Source of the DNA: a virus
Virus record (IMG/VR): IMGVR_UViG_3300049489_000321
Location: 62,001-126,000 of that record
Length of the DNA stretch: 64,000 bases
Reading direction: 5' to 3' (one strand)
Shown: positions 43,196 through 52,125 of the stretch, piece by piece
Position numbering within the stretch: position 1 is the first letter of the stretch
Layout of the letters: the number at the start of each line of letters is the position of its first letter
Notes under the pieces: model-generated
The model's database searches: none
Told to the model about the DNA's origin: nothing
Seen by the model: only the letters and a program-made list of their open reading frames with translations
Made by a program: the position numbers and the translations under genes

Positions 43196-44664
43196 TGGCA
43201 AAGTTTTTATTTGATCGAGAGTTCCAGTGCAAGATAATAAAATTAATGCACCAAGATTTTTCTTTTTTAACACTGGCAACAAGTGTAGTAGAAGCTAGTT
43301 TTTTCGAAGATAAAGTATTAATAAGATTTTTTCAAATAATATGCGAGTATTACAAAGAGTACGGTAAATGTACCACAAAAACTGCCATTATTAACGAGAT
43401 CGAAAAAGATTACGCCTCTGGTCGAATAAAAGATGAGTTAATACTCAAATTTAAAGAACTATACGATGAATTAGAAGAACCCGTAACAGATGCTGAGTAT
43501 ATAAAAGACGAAGTAATACGTTTTTGTAGGAGACAGGCGACTCGCAAAGCAATGCTAGAGTGTGCTAGTCTTACGGATTCTGAAGATGAATCGGTTTGGG
43601 ATAAAATTTACTCAAAAATAGGCGAAGCGGTGCGTGTCGGCACGGATGCCAATGACCAAGGTCTCCATTACTTTAGAGACTATGACGACCGTATCAAACA
43701 GCGCGAGGCAGGCGATGATAGAATCATTATTCCAACAGGAATGCCCGATATTGACGGATTCTTGAAGGGTGGACCACGTTCTGGTCAAATAGGCTTCTTC
43801 ATGGCAGGTTCAAGCGTAGGTAAGAGTCTTGCTTTGTCTCATGTAGGTAAAAGAGCCGTTACCGGTGGGTTTAAGGTAGTTCATTACACCTTAGAGCTTT
43901 CTGCGTTAGAAATTGCAGATAGATATGATGCTTGTCTAGCGCACGTACCGTTTCAGAGCCTAATAGGCAACTCAACCAAAATTTCTAGCGAACTTGGTAA
44001 GATGCACGATAAATATGGAGATTCTTTGGTAATTAAGGAATATCCAACCAAGTCAGCTTCGGTAGCTACGATAGAATCACATTTAATTAATTTAATAAAC
44101 AGTGGTTTTAAACCACATATGATCATAGTAGACTATCTTGACCTACTAAAACCTACTACCAATTATAACGATTTATACGCAGATCTTGGTTCGATTACTG
44201 GTGAGTTGAGGGGCTTAGGAGCTAAGTATAATTGTGTCGTATGGACCGCTACACAAACCAACCGTTCTGGCTATGCTATGGAAATTGTGGATATGGAACA
44301 AGTTGGCGACAGCTTACAAAAGATGATGATTGCGGATATAGTATTAGCCATTTGTATGAATAAAGAAGAAAGAGCTAATAATAGAGCACGCATATTCATA
44401 GCTAAGAACCGCAACGGACCAGCAAAAATTGAACGTCCAATAGCCACGGATTACGAACGCATGCGTTTCTACGATTACGTAGGCTCACAAAACTTGAAAG
44501 ACATAGCAGACAATATGCAAACTGATGAGAAAGAAAAGACTAAGAAGAAAAAACCTGTCAAACTAGGAAATGCTCCTGGGTTACCCGCGCCAGCTACTAA
44601 ATCTGCTCCACGACGTGTTCCTTTAAAGAACGTAAATTTTCCAATTGACGAAAGTGATACATAA
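43195..44664 (+). CDS. DnaB-like replicative helicase
   Basis: A 489-residue protein with GAGGAG upstream. The N-domain (1-150) is helical. The RecA-like C-domain has Walker A AGSSVGKS (about 204-211), H2-like VVHYTLELSALEIADRYDA, Walker B IIVDYLDLLKP and an ATQTNRSG segment. This is the hexameric helicase that unwinds the fork 5' to 3' and recruits primase. No primase is visible in the window. The tail after residue 445 is Lys/Pro rich and probably flexible. Confidence 0.88.
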   Translation: MAKFLFDREFQCKIIKLMHQDFSFLTLATSVVEASFFEDKVLIRFFQIICEYYKEYGKCTTKTAIINEIEKDYASGRIKDELILKFKELYDELEEPVTDAEYIKDEVIRFCRRQATRKAMLECASLTDSEDESVWDKIYSKIGEAVRVGTDANDQGLHYFRDYDDRIKQREAGDDRIIIPTGMPDIDGFLKGGPRSGQIGFFMAGSSVGKSLALSHVGKRAVTGGFKVVHYTLELSALEIADRYDACLAHVPFQSLIGNSTKISSELGKMHDKYGDSLVIKEYPTKSASVATIESHLINLINSGFKPHMIIVDYLDLLKPTTNYNDLYADLGSITGELRGLGAKYNCVVWTATQTNRSGYAMEIVDMEQVGDSLQKMMIADIVLAICMNKEERANNRARIFIAKNRNGPAKIERPIATDYERMRFYDYVGSQNLKDIADNMQTDEKEKTKKKKPVKLGNAPGLPAPATKSAPRRVPLKNVNFPIDESDT

Positions 44665-45249
44665 ATGAGTTCTGCAGGACGTACAAAAGGTGTAAGGAAA
44701 AAACTAGACTTTTACCAGACACCATCTTGGCTGACGGAATCCATTCTTCCGTACCTTAAACCACATTTACCTGAATGCACGTACATGCTAGAGCCTGGTT
44801 ATGGAGATGGAGCCATAGCGCGTGTGGTTGAACAGAGTTGGCCTAATTGTGATGTTACTGGAATTGATTTAGAGAAACGCACCGACAACAACAAAGTTAT
44901 TATCGCAGATTATCTTACTTATAATTTCGGTGATACGCGCTACAACCTGATATTGGGTAATCCGCCGTACAATCTAGCGCAGGAGTTTGTAAATAGATCA
45001 CTGCAAATTGCTGATGTGGTTTGTCTTCTAATGCGCGTAAACTTCCTTGGATCGCAAAAGAGAGCGGAATGGTGGCGTGATAAGTTACCAAGTATATATG
45101 TGACTCCAAGACGACCGCCGTTTTCTACCAATAAAAACGGTAAGATCGGAACAGATTCTACCGAATATGCGTGGTACGTATGGGGATTGCCAGATCAGGG
45201 AACGGTTCATATTCTAGAAACAGAAGATAAAAAACATAGGAGTAAGTAG
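44665..45249 (+). CDS. DNA adenine-type methyltransferase
   Basis: A 194-residue SAM-dependent methyltransferase. Motif I is LEPGYGDGAIA (about 43-53), the acidic SAM loop is TGIDLEKR, and the catalytic motif IV is NPPY (99-102), which marks amino-methyltransferases acting on adenine (or cytosine N4). It opens with FYQTP, common in phage solitary methylases. No cognate restriction gene is nearby, so it probably shields phage DNA from host restriction or marks it for phage use. It starts directly after the helicase stop. Confidence 0.82.
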   Translation: MSSAGRTKGVRKKLDFYQTPSWLTESILPYLKPHLPECTYMLEPGYGDGAIARVVEQSWPNCDVTGIDLEKRTDNNKVIIADYLTYNFGDTRYNLILGNPPYNLAQEFVNRSLQIADVVCLLMRVNFLGSQKRAEWWRDKLPSIYVTPRRPPFSTNKNGKIGTDSTEYAWYVWGLPDQGTVHILETEDKKHRSK

Positions 45250-45250
45250 T

Positions 45251-45553
45251 ATGCCTTGGAAAATGGTTGATGCAATATGCTTAAGCGCTGAATGCGGTGA
45301 AGAATTCGAGTTCTTAACAGCAGATCCTGAGGAAGTCATAGAGTGCCCGAGATGCGAGCATAGTGCCGCTAGGAAAGTCAGCGCACCAATGCTAGGGCTT
45401 ATATGTAACGACCCTGAGAGACGTAAGGAAGCACTTAAGAAGAGAAGCGCGGATCATACCGCGTCAGAGCAGCGTAAGGGTAACATGATGTCTCCAAAGG
45501 ACTTAAAAGACGGCAAGCCACCTATTATTGGTAGAAGACGTAAAAAATTTTAG
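45251..45553 (+). CDS. Small zinc-ribbon protein (FmdB-like)
   Basis: A 100-residue protein with AGGAG upstream. Cysteine pairs CLSAEC and CPRC flank an FEFLTADPEE loop, then ARKVSAP, which fits an FmdB-type zinc ribbon at residues 8-45. The second half is basic (RRRKKF end) and may bind nucleic acid. It lies between methylase and DNA polymerase genes; function unknown. Confidence 0.74.
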   Translation: MPWKMVDAICLSAECGEEFEFLTADPEEVIECPRCEHSAARKVSAPMLGLICNDPERRKEALKKRSADHTASEQRKGNMMSPKDLKDGKPPIIGRRRKKF

Positions 45554-45582
45554 TGTCATAGTTAAACGGTACAATTTGTAAC

Positions 45583-47826
45583 ATGTATCCTGGTAAAGAA
45601 TATATCGGACATGCCGGTGGAATCTACCGTCTTGTCCAAAACATGAAGCAATTTGAGTGGTTTTACGAACGTGCTCGTAAACAACCTAAACTAGCGGTTG
45701 ATACAGAAACCAGCGGTGTTAGCTGGGTTATCGATCATGTTGCTGGGATGGTCATAGGCTGGGGGCCTGATAACAACTATTATTTGCCAATAGACCACAT
45801 CGACAGCGATACAGGCGACAGGATACCCGATCAGTTGAGTTGGTTAGATATCTTCCAACAGATGAAAATTCTGTTGGAAAATCCTGACATTGTGATTTAT
45901 ACACACAACTGGAAATTCGATAACCACATGTTAATGAATCTTGGAATACACGTAACATGTTTATTCCACGATAGTCTTATATCTTCGTTTTTACTTGACG
46001 AAAACGTTAGTCACAAGTTAAAAGACTTGTCCAAGTTGTACGTACACGAAGAAGCTGACTACTATGAAGATCGAATAGATAAGTGGCGTCATGAAGAAGC
46101 CAAACGACGACGCTCAGCCTTAAACGCAATGATATCTGCACGGGCGAAGACATACAAAACGGACTTAAACTACATGTCTTCGGTAACCAAGGAAGCAGTA
46201 GATATCATAGGCTACTATCCTGATGAACACGGAGTTTACCCGGTTGATTTAAAGCGTAAGTTAACAACCACCATAACTAGGTTGTTAAAAACACGCGCTG
46301 CAACAGAATTTGAAGGTCATTGGTATAATAAGAATCAAAAAGACGACATAAGCTACGACTGTATTCCTCTAGACGAAATAGCTCCATATGCCTGCGCAGA
46401 CACTCACTATACTTGGATAATTAACGAACTACTAATTCCTATTATTGTGGAAGACGAAGCTTTATTTAGTCTATACATAGAGGAAACCACTTTGTGTAGG
46501 AATCTATGTGAAATAGAACGTGTTGGGTGTCCCATCGACAAGGAGTACCTAGAGTCATGCGGACCAGAGCTAGAGGCTGAGGCGGGTCGCCTTGAGAAGC
46601 GTATTTACGAGCAGATTGGTTATGAATTTAACATCAATTCTCCCGATCAGTTGATTAAAGCACTACTAGACGCTGGCTGCGAGTTAACCAAAATAACTAA
46701 GGGATCTAAGGAGAAGGTAGAAAAGACAGGTAACATTGATTTTGCTAAACTAGCGTCTGATTCCGAAGTATTGGAGAGCCTGGCAGCCGAGCATCAATTT
46801 GCTAAAGACATTCAAGATTATAGACGTGCCAAGAAGATTAAGGGTACCTATGTAGACGGTATTCTCGGTAAGCTAGACAAGCGCAATCGAGTACACAGTA
46901 CGATAGGACAGTTGAAGAAGACCGGTCGTATGGGTTCTTCGGATCCTAACTTAACTAACATTGACAACAAAGATACCCGTATTCGTAGAGCGTTTACCGC
47001 TCCACCAGACACCGACGATTTGTTGGTGTTTATGGACTTTTCTCAGATTGAACTTCGTTTAACGGCGCACGAGAGTCAAGATCCAGAACTTCTTGCTTGC
47101 TATCCCATGGTAGGAAAAGGTAAAGATGTTCACTCGTTAACTTGCGCAGAAGTAATCATGGGCATGGATTACGATGAATTTCTCGCAAACATGAAAGACG
47201 ACACTGGCCATGACTCAAACAACATTATTTGTGAGTGCAACCAATGTGTTTACGACTTTAAAAGAAAGATTGCAAAGCGAGTCAACTTTGGTATTATCTA
47301 TGGCGCTGGACAGTATGCAATACAGCGACAGGTATCAACTCCTCAGCGTTACGTATCTGCTCTAGAATGTAAGCACTATATTACGGGATATCTAGAAAAG
47401 TATTACGGTGTTAAGCAGTGGATGGATAGGACCGGTCGTCAACTTAGGCGAGACGGCTACGTACAGGACGCCTTTGGTAGATACCGCCGTTTACCAGACA
47501 TTCTTGTAACGACTGATACAGGTTATCAACATAGAATGATTAGGCAAGGAATCAATTTTCTAATTCAGGGTCTTGCCGCAGACATCTTTAAGGCTTCTAT
47601 TAACAGAATTAAGAAAGTTATAAGAAATACTGATATTAAATTGATTAACTTAGTGCATGACGAACTTCAATTTATTTGGCCTAGGAAAGAATTACACATG
47701 ATACCGGAAGTTAAGAAGTGTATGGAAACGTGGGATTTTAGTGTTCCAATTGTTGCAGATGTGTCGTATTCCGAAACTAACTGGGCTTCCAAATCTAAGG
47801 GAGATGTAATGGAGTTAGCAGCGTAA
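45583..47826 (+). CDS. polA: DNA polymerase I (family A) with 3'-5' exonuclease
   Basis: A 747-residue replicative polymerase. Exonuclease motifs: DTETSG (about 40-45), NWKFDNHML and YACADTHYT. Polymerase motif A is DFSQIELRLTAHES, motif B is the FKRKIAKRVNFGIIYG segment (Phe at the sugar-selecting position) and motif C is LVHDELQF. Just before motif B the insertion ICECNQC carries three cysteines (550, 552, 555), unusual for the family. There is no 5'-3' exonuclease domain. No ribosome binding site is visible; TACAAT at 45570-45575 is placed so that transcription could start at the ATG. The stop overlaps thyX (TAATG). Confidence 0.92.
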   Translation: MYPGKEYIGHAGGIYRLVQNMKQFEWFYERARKQPKLAVDTETSGVSWVIDHVAGMVIGWGPDNNYYLPIDHIDSDTGDRIPDQLSWLDIFQQMKILLENPDIVIYTHNWKFDNHMLMNLGIHVTCLFHDSLISSFLLDENVSHKLKDLSKLYVHEEADYYEDRIDKWRHEEAKRRRSALNAMISARAKTYKTDLNYMSSVTKEAVDIIGYYPDEHGVYPVDLKRKLTTTITRLLKTRAATEFEGHWYNKNQKDDISYDCIPLDEIAPYACADTHYTWIINELLIPIIVEDEALFSLYIEETTLCRNLCEIERVGCPIDKEYLESCGPELEAEAGRLEKRIYEQIGYEFNINSPDQLIKALLDAGCELTKITKGSKEKVEKTGNIDFAKLASDSEVLESLAAEHQFAKDIQDYRRAKKIKGTYVDGILGKLDKRNRVHSTIGQLKKTGRMGSSDPNLTNIDNKDTRIRRAFTAPPDTDDLLVFMDFSQIELRLTAHESQDPELLACYPMVGKGKDVHSLTCAEVIMGMDYDEFLANMKDDTGHDSNNIICECNQCVYDFKRKIAKRVNFGIIYGAGQYAIQRQVSTPQRYVSALECKHYITGYLEKYYGVKQWMDRTGRQLRRDGYVQDAFGRYRRLPDILVTTDTGYQHRMIRQGINFLIQGLAADIFKASINRIKKVIRNTDIKLINLVHDELQFIWPRKELHMIPEVKKCMETWDFSVPIVADVSYSETNWASKSKGDVMELAA

Positions 47827-48647
47827 TGTATTCTTGTAGAATAGAGAAGGATTCGGTAAACGAAAAAGGTAATCGTTTAACTACGTTTGTTTGTACATAT
47901 CCTCGTTTCGTCCACTCAGAAATGATGACGCATCGTATGTTCTCTAGAAACAGCTCTAGTAGCAGAGCTATTCCAATTGAGAAATTAATCCAACAAGTTA
48001 TAGATGATCCTGTTATGCCCGTAGAATGGGGTAAGAACCAAAAGGGAATGCAGGCTAGAGAAGAAATATCCGACACTGCCAAAAAAGCAGCAGAACAAGG
48101 ATGGCTAGGTGGAAGAGACGAGGCTGTGGCTACTGCTCGTTATTTGTCTAATCTAGGTGTACACAAACAATTAGTTAACCGTGTGCTTGAACCGTGGATG
48201 TGGATTACCGTAATTATCAGTGCCACAGAGTACGAAAATTTCTTTAAACTTCGTTGTCACGAAGACGCACAGCCTGAAGTTAAGCGCATTGCTGACATGA
48301 TGTGTAGTGCGTACGAAGCCAATACTCCTGTAGAATTGGAATTTGGACAATGGCATCTACCGTTTATAAATGACCACGAACTTAGTCATTACAGTGAACG
48401 AGAATTGTGTTTGCTAAGTACTGCAAGAAGTGCTAGAGTTTCGTACCTAACTCACGACGGAGCACACGATCCTGTTCGTGATTTTGAATTAGCAAGTTCT
48501 CTTATGGACAACAAACACTGGTCTCCTACCGAACACCCAGCCATGGCTAATCCTGGTTCAATGTATGGTAATTTCAACGGATTTACACAGTTTAGAAAAA
48601 CATTCCCAGATGAATCAGGGAAGTGTCAGAGCCCAGTGCTACAATAA
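47826..48647 (+). CDS. thyX: Flavin-dependent thymidylate synthase
   Basis: A 273-residue enzyme that converts dUMP to dTMP using FAD and methylene-tetrahydrofolate. The family signature appears as THRMFSRNSSSSR (about 35-47), a slight variant of RHRx7S with Thr for the first Arg. EFGQWHLPFI and LSTARSARVSYL are further family landmarks. It is translationally coupled to DNA polymerase and, with the reductase and dNMP kinase, supplies dTTP. Confidence 0.92.
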   Translation: MYSCRIEKDSVNEKGNRLTTFVCTYPRFVHSEMMTHRMFSRNSSSSRAIPIEKLIQQVIDDPVMPVEWGKNQKGMQAREEISDTAKKAAEQGWLGGRDEAVATARYLSNLGVHKQLVNRVLEPWMWITVIISATEYENFFKLRCHEDAQPEVKRIADMMCSAYEANTPVELEFGQWHLPFINDHELSHYSERELCLLSTARSARVSYLTHDGAHDPVRDFELASSLMDNKHWSPTEHPAMANPGSMYGNFNGFTQFRKTFPDESGKCQSPVLQ

Positions 48648-48657
48648 GGACTATTAA

Positions 48658-49188
48658 ATGCAAAATTTAGACAATTTAGAATTTACTATTAAAATAAATG
48701 GTAAAGATTATGAAAACGATGCGATTGATTCGTTAAGGGTAGACAGAACTAACCTAGATGAAGAGTTCGCTACACAGCATGTGAAGTTTGCTTATTATTC
48801 TACGCTTCATGAAATGGCGAAGGACAAGGTAAACCGATTAAAAATGGCAATTGAAACTGTATACGCGCAATTGGATCATGAAAAAAGGTCTGCGGCAACA
48901 AAACTACAGGAGGTAAATCCCAAGTTTAAATATACAGAGACGATGTGTGAAAACGAGATCAAAACAGATCCTCGTTATTTATCTAAACAAAACGAATACT
49001 TAGATGCCCAACAATTGTCTGGTATGCTAGGCGCGCTTAGAGACGCGTTTTTACAGCGAAAAGACATGTTAATCAGCCTTGGAGCTAACGCTAGAAACGG
49101 TAGCGCTGATTTACGTATAATGGGTGATAGAGCAAAATACGAAACACAAACTAAAGCGACGAGTCGTCGCAAACCCAAAGAAGACTAA
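48658..49188 (+). CDS. Possible UvsY-like recombination mediator
   Basis: A 176-residue protein, mostly helical. The segment VRVDRTNLDEEFATQ region, then coil-forming YSTLHEMAKDKVNRLKMAIE, and residues 100-145 (ENEIKTDPRYLSKQNEYLDA, then a DAFLQRKDMLI helix) follow the charge and heptad pattern of T4 UvsY, which loads recombinase on SSB-coated DNA. The gene lies directly before the ssDNA-binding protein and close to RecA, the expected neighbourhood. Sequence similarity is weak, so this is a structure-and-context proposal. Confidence 0.72.
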   Translation: MQNLDNLEFTIKINGKDYENDAIDSLRVDRTNLDEEFATQHVKFAYYSTLHEMAKDKVNRLKMAIETVYAQLDHEKRSAATKLQEVNPKFKYTETMCENEIKTDPRYLSKQNEYLDAQQLSGMLGALRDAFLQRKDMLISLGANARNGSADLRIMGDRAKYETQTKATSRRKPKED

Positions 49189-49224
49189 CTTAGTCAAATA
49201 AAGAAAGAAAAGGAAAATAAACAT

Positions 49225-50379
49225 ATGGCGATCAATTTCGACAAAATCAAAAACAAGCAGACCGAGGAAGCGTCCAAAGGGCGCAAGAGTTACGAGTATG
49301 TACAGAGATTTAAGCTAAAGACCGGCGAGAATCGTATACGTCTCATGCCTCCGTGGACTGATGAAGGCGTTAACGCCGACCAGTTTTGGGTGGAAACCTA
49401 CACTCACTGGAACGTAGGCCAGGGTGGATACGATGAAGAGAACGGACGCCGTTTTACGTGCCCGGTTAAGACTCCAAACGGTCCCGGTGGTGCCTGTGAG
49501 GTGTGTGACCTAGCGGCTACACTTCGCGCCTCAGATGACCCAGCGGATCAAGAGTTAAGCAAGCTACTATATGCTAAGCGCTCTTTTATTTCCAATGTTA
49601 TCAACCTCAAAGATCCGGTTATCAAGGATGCCGACGTTGAGGCGTGGCAGGAAGCGCAGAAGGAAGGCAGCGAAGAAGAGTGTCCCTTTGAAGTCGGAGA
49701 TACCAAGGTTCAAATGTGGAGCTACCCAGCTTCTATCTATAAGGACCTATTGGATGTATTCAGTGATGGACTAGACATTACGGATATGGAAAACGGTAAT
49801 GAGGTAATTGTTACCAAGGAAGGTAGTGGTCTAAGCACGCGTTATCGCGTACGTATTAATCCCAAGTCTAGTGCTGTTAAATTCCAAGGTGATGCTACCA
49901 AGCTGACTTACAACCTAGACAACCAGATCCGCTTCCCAGAGCCTGGTGACATGGTGCGCGCACTAAACGGCGAGACTTCACGTCCTGTCCTACCAGCCGC
50001 GAAGGCCAGCATTCCTTCCCTACCCCCAAAGAAGGCTGCCAAGGCGGTTAAAACCGCTCCTGCGGCACAGGTAGAGGAAACGTCAGACGACGAGGACCCT
50101 GAACCAGCGGTTGAAGCGTCTGTTGACGACCCGCCAGCTTGTTTCAAGGATTCTTCCGTACACAGCGCCACTGATCCACAGTGTGTGGGAGGCGTAGATG
50201 AAGATGGTAACGAGTATGATGCGTGCCCTCATTTTGAACCCTGCAAGGAAGCGGTTCAGGCACAGACGACTACTATTCGTAGATCAGCCAGGACACCCGT
50301 TACCAAGCCAAAGACTACTATTAAGCCTAAATCAGCTATTGAAGACATGGAGAAGCGTCTAAAAGACGCGTTACGCTAA
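49225..50379 (+). CDS. Single-stranded DNA-binding protein (gp32-type)
   Basis: A 384-residue protein that coats ssDNA during replication and recombination. A basic N-terminus (KGRKSYEYVQRFKLKTGENR) leads to an OB-like core with zinc-binding cysteines (FTCPVKTP, CEVCDL; about 79-96). A Pro/Ala/Lys-rich linker follows, and a second cysteine cluster occurs at about 310-348 (CFKDS, QCVGG, CPHFEPC). The end is basic, not acidic as in T4 gp32. Codons are biased as in the capsid gene, so expression is high. AAGGA lies 11 bases before ATG. Confidence 0.82.
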   Translation: MAINFDKIKNKQTEEASKGRKSYEYVQRFKLKTGENRIRLMPPWTDEGVNADQFWVETYTHWNVGQGGYDEENGRRFTCPVKTPNGPGGACEVCDLAATLRASDDPADQELSKLLYAKRSFISNVINLKDPVIKDADVEAWQEAQKEGSEEECPFEVGDTKVQMWSYPASIYKDLLDVFSDGLDITDMENGNEVIVTKEGSGLSTRYRVRINPKSSAVKFQGDATKLTYNLDNQIRFPEPGDMVRALNGETSRPVLPAAKASIPSLPPKKAAKAVKTAPAAQVEETSDDEDPEPAVEASVDDPPACFKDSSVHSATDPQCVGGVDEDGNEYDACPHFEPCKEAVQAQTTTIRRSARTPVTKPKTTIKPKSAIEDMEKRLKDALR

Positions 50380-50510
50380 TGGTAACCGTGATTCAAATTA
50401 CCCTTGGTATCTACGGCGCTGTTTGGCTAGGCTGGATTCTTGCCAATGCGTTATGTAAGCCTAAGCTACATGATCTAAAATTGGAGGATAACGATGGCTC
50501 GGAAGGTTAA
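50379..50510 (+). CDS. 43-residue single-span membrane protein
   Basis: A short gene coupled by TAATG to the SSB gene and overlapping recA by 17 bases. The product has one transmembrane helix (about residues 5-25, ITLGIYGAVWLGWILANAL) and an acidic tail. It fills a gap that would otherwise be empty. Function unknown. Confidence 0.55.
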   Translation: MVTVIQITLGIYGAVWLGWILANALCKPKLHDLKLEDNDGSEG

Positions 50511-51591
50511 GCTAGAAATAGTTGAAGGTGAAGCGTCTATTGACGATATTCTTGCTGAAATTCAAGAATCATTAAACGACGAGTTTGGCAAAGACTCCGC
50601 TCAGCGTTTAAACGATGAGTCTGCTCTTTCCAACGTATCCACGTGGTGCAGTACCGGCTCTATTATTGTAGACGCCGTTATTGCTGGTGGTCGTACGTTA
50701 CCGTGTTCCATTATTCCATTTGGTCGTCAAGTAGAGATTGCAGGACTTCCTGGCTCTGGTAAAACTACTCTTTGCGCCCAGATTGCAGCACAAACCCAGA
50801 AATTGGGTGGAATAGTAGTTATGGTAGATACAGAAGAACGCGTGGATTCTGACTATTGGACTGCGCTAGGCGTAGATTGCAGTAAAATCATCAATCTACA
50901 CGGTAAGACGTTAGAAGACGTTTTCACCAAGCAGGCACACTGTATTCAGCTTATGCAGGAAAAAGCCCCTGGAATTCCGTTACTTATGATATGGGACTCT
51001 GTTGGAGCTACGTCCAGTGACTCAGTAGCTATGCCCAATAAAGATCAAAGCTTTATGGAGGCGGCTGAAAAGAACATGGGACGCGATGCTAAGGTTATTG
51101 GTGCTGGTATGAAGGTAATCAATAAATTAGTAGCTGAGAGCAAGTGCTGTTATTTATACACCAATCACGTATACAATAAGGTCGGTGTAGTGTACGGAGC
51201 CAAGACAACAACGCCAGGTGGCGAAAAGCTAAAGTTCTTTGCTACCTTACGTTTAGAACTAACCCGTGGACAAACCATTCGTGAAGAAGACGAGTTTGGT
51301 AATGAATATGACGCTGGTTGTCACGTTTGGGTTAAATCTAACAAAAATAGCATGGCCCCTAGACTTATGAAGAAAGAGGCTATTATTATTGGTGGCAAGG
51401 GGTTTAGCAATGAACACTCTGTGTTTGAAGCTGCCAAGACTTTAAAACTAATTGAAACTAAAGGTGCGTGGTCATCTTGGGTAGCGTCCAACGGAGAAGT
51501 CAAGTTTCAGGGGCTGCAAGGTTTCTTTGACCACGTAGTTACTCACCCTGATTATCAAGTTCTTGTTGACGCTGTAGTCGCTTCGCTGTAG
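50494..51591 (+). CDS. RecA/UvsX-type recombinase
   Basis: A 365-residue ATPase that forms filaments on ssDNA and drives strand exchange. Walker A is GLPGSGKT (84-91); VVMVDTEERV contains the catalytic Glu; Walker B is LLMIWDSVGA; LYTNHVYNK and TTTPGGEKLKF are the later ATP-sensing and loop regions. Ribosome binding site TTGGAGGAT lies inside the preceding small gene. Together with the SSB, possible mediator, SbcCD-like pair and UvsW it gives a complete recombination-dependent replication set. A hairpin follows. Confidence 0.9.
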   Translation: MARKVKLEIVEGEASIDDILAEIQESLNDEFGKDSAQRLNDESALSNVSTWCSTGSIIVDAVIAGGRTLPCSIIPFGRQVEIAGLPGSGKTTLCAQIAAQTQKLGGIVVMVDTEERVDSDYWTALGVDCSKIINLHGKTLEDVFTKQAHCIQLMQEKAPGIPLLMIWDSVGATSSDSVAMPNKDQSFMEAAEKNMGRDAKVIGAGMKVINKLVAESKCCYLYTNHVYNKVGVVYGAKTTTPGGEKLKFFATLRLELTRGQTIREEDEFGNEYDAGCHVWVKSNKNSMAPRLMKKEAIIIGGKGFSNEHSVFEAAKTLKLIETKGAWSSWVASNGEVKFQGLQGFFDHVVTHPDYQVLVDAVVASL

Positions 51592-51600
51592 TGTATACCT

Positions 51601-51626
51601 AGTTAGCCACGATTTTGTGGCTAACT
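51601..51626 (+). promoter_or_regulatory. Perfect 10-bp hairpin after recA
   Basis: AGTTAGCCAC and GTGGCTAACT flank a six-base loop. No T-tract follows on either strand, so it is not a standard terminator. It lies in the only intergenic gap before the lipoprotein gene. Confidence 0.6.
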
Positions 51627-51651
51627 GGTTAAAAACATTGAAAGGTTGAAA

Positions 51652-52125
51652 ATGCGTAACTGTCTACTGTTTCTATTTTTTGTTGTTGCGTGTACTTCGT
51701 CAAATGATTTGGTTTCTCAAGATGTTAAGGTAGAGGAGTCTCCGTGTAGTGTTGACAATGTTTGTCGCCTACCTAATGGACAGCCTGGAATCGCTATCTG
51801 TCACCTGCCACCAGGCAACGAGGATAATCCTCTAAGTCTGTGTGTAGGACAGCCGTCTGTCGCTGCAGGTCACTTTAAGAACCACGAAGGAGACTACTGC
51901 GGTGCCTGCGAACTTCCACAGGAAGATTATGGTGACGATGACGTTGGTGACGACGAACAGTGCCCAGAAGGCGTCGATGGTTGCTGGTACTGCGCAAACT
52001 GCGAGTGTGTGAATTTCTGCGAAACGCCGGACGCGGGACTAACCGATCCAGGCTGCACTGACCCGAACGGATGTGAGGAACTACCTCCGGTCGAGTGTAC
52101 AGATCCAAACGGCTGCGAGGTCTAA
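51652..52125 (+). CDS. Cysteine-rich surface lipoprotein with ICHxPPGN domain
   Basis: I choose ATG 51652, preceded by AAAGG. The 157-residue product opens with a short, very hydrophobic signal (RNCLLFLFFVVAC) ending in a lipobox with lipidated C14. The mature protein has 17 cysteines. Residues about 47-80 (ICHLPPGNEDNPLSLCVG, then AAGHFKNHEGDYCGAC) match a small domain known from secreted proteins of environmental bacteria (ICHxPPGNxxNxxTxCV...H-x-x-HGD). The end repeats CTDPNGCE twice. A phage-encoded lipoprotein made with replication genes could block superinfection at the host surface. It may have been acquired from a host. Confidence 0.78.
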   Translation: MRNCLLFLFFVVACTSSNDLVSQDVKVEESPCSVDNVCRLPNGQPGIAICHLPPGNEDNPLSLCVGQPSVAAGHFKNHEGDYCGACELPQEDYGDDDVGDDEQCPEGVDGCWYCANCECVNFCETPDAGLTDPGCTDPNGCEELPPVECTDPNGCEV

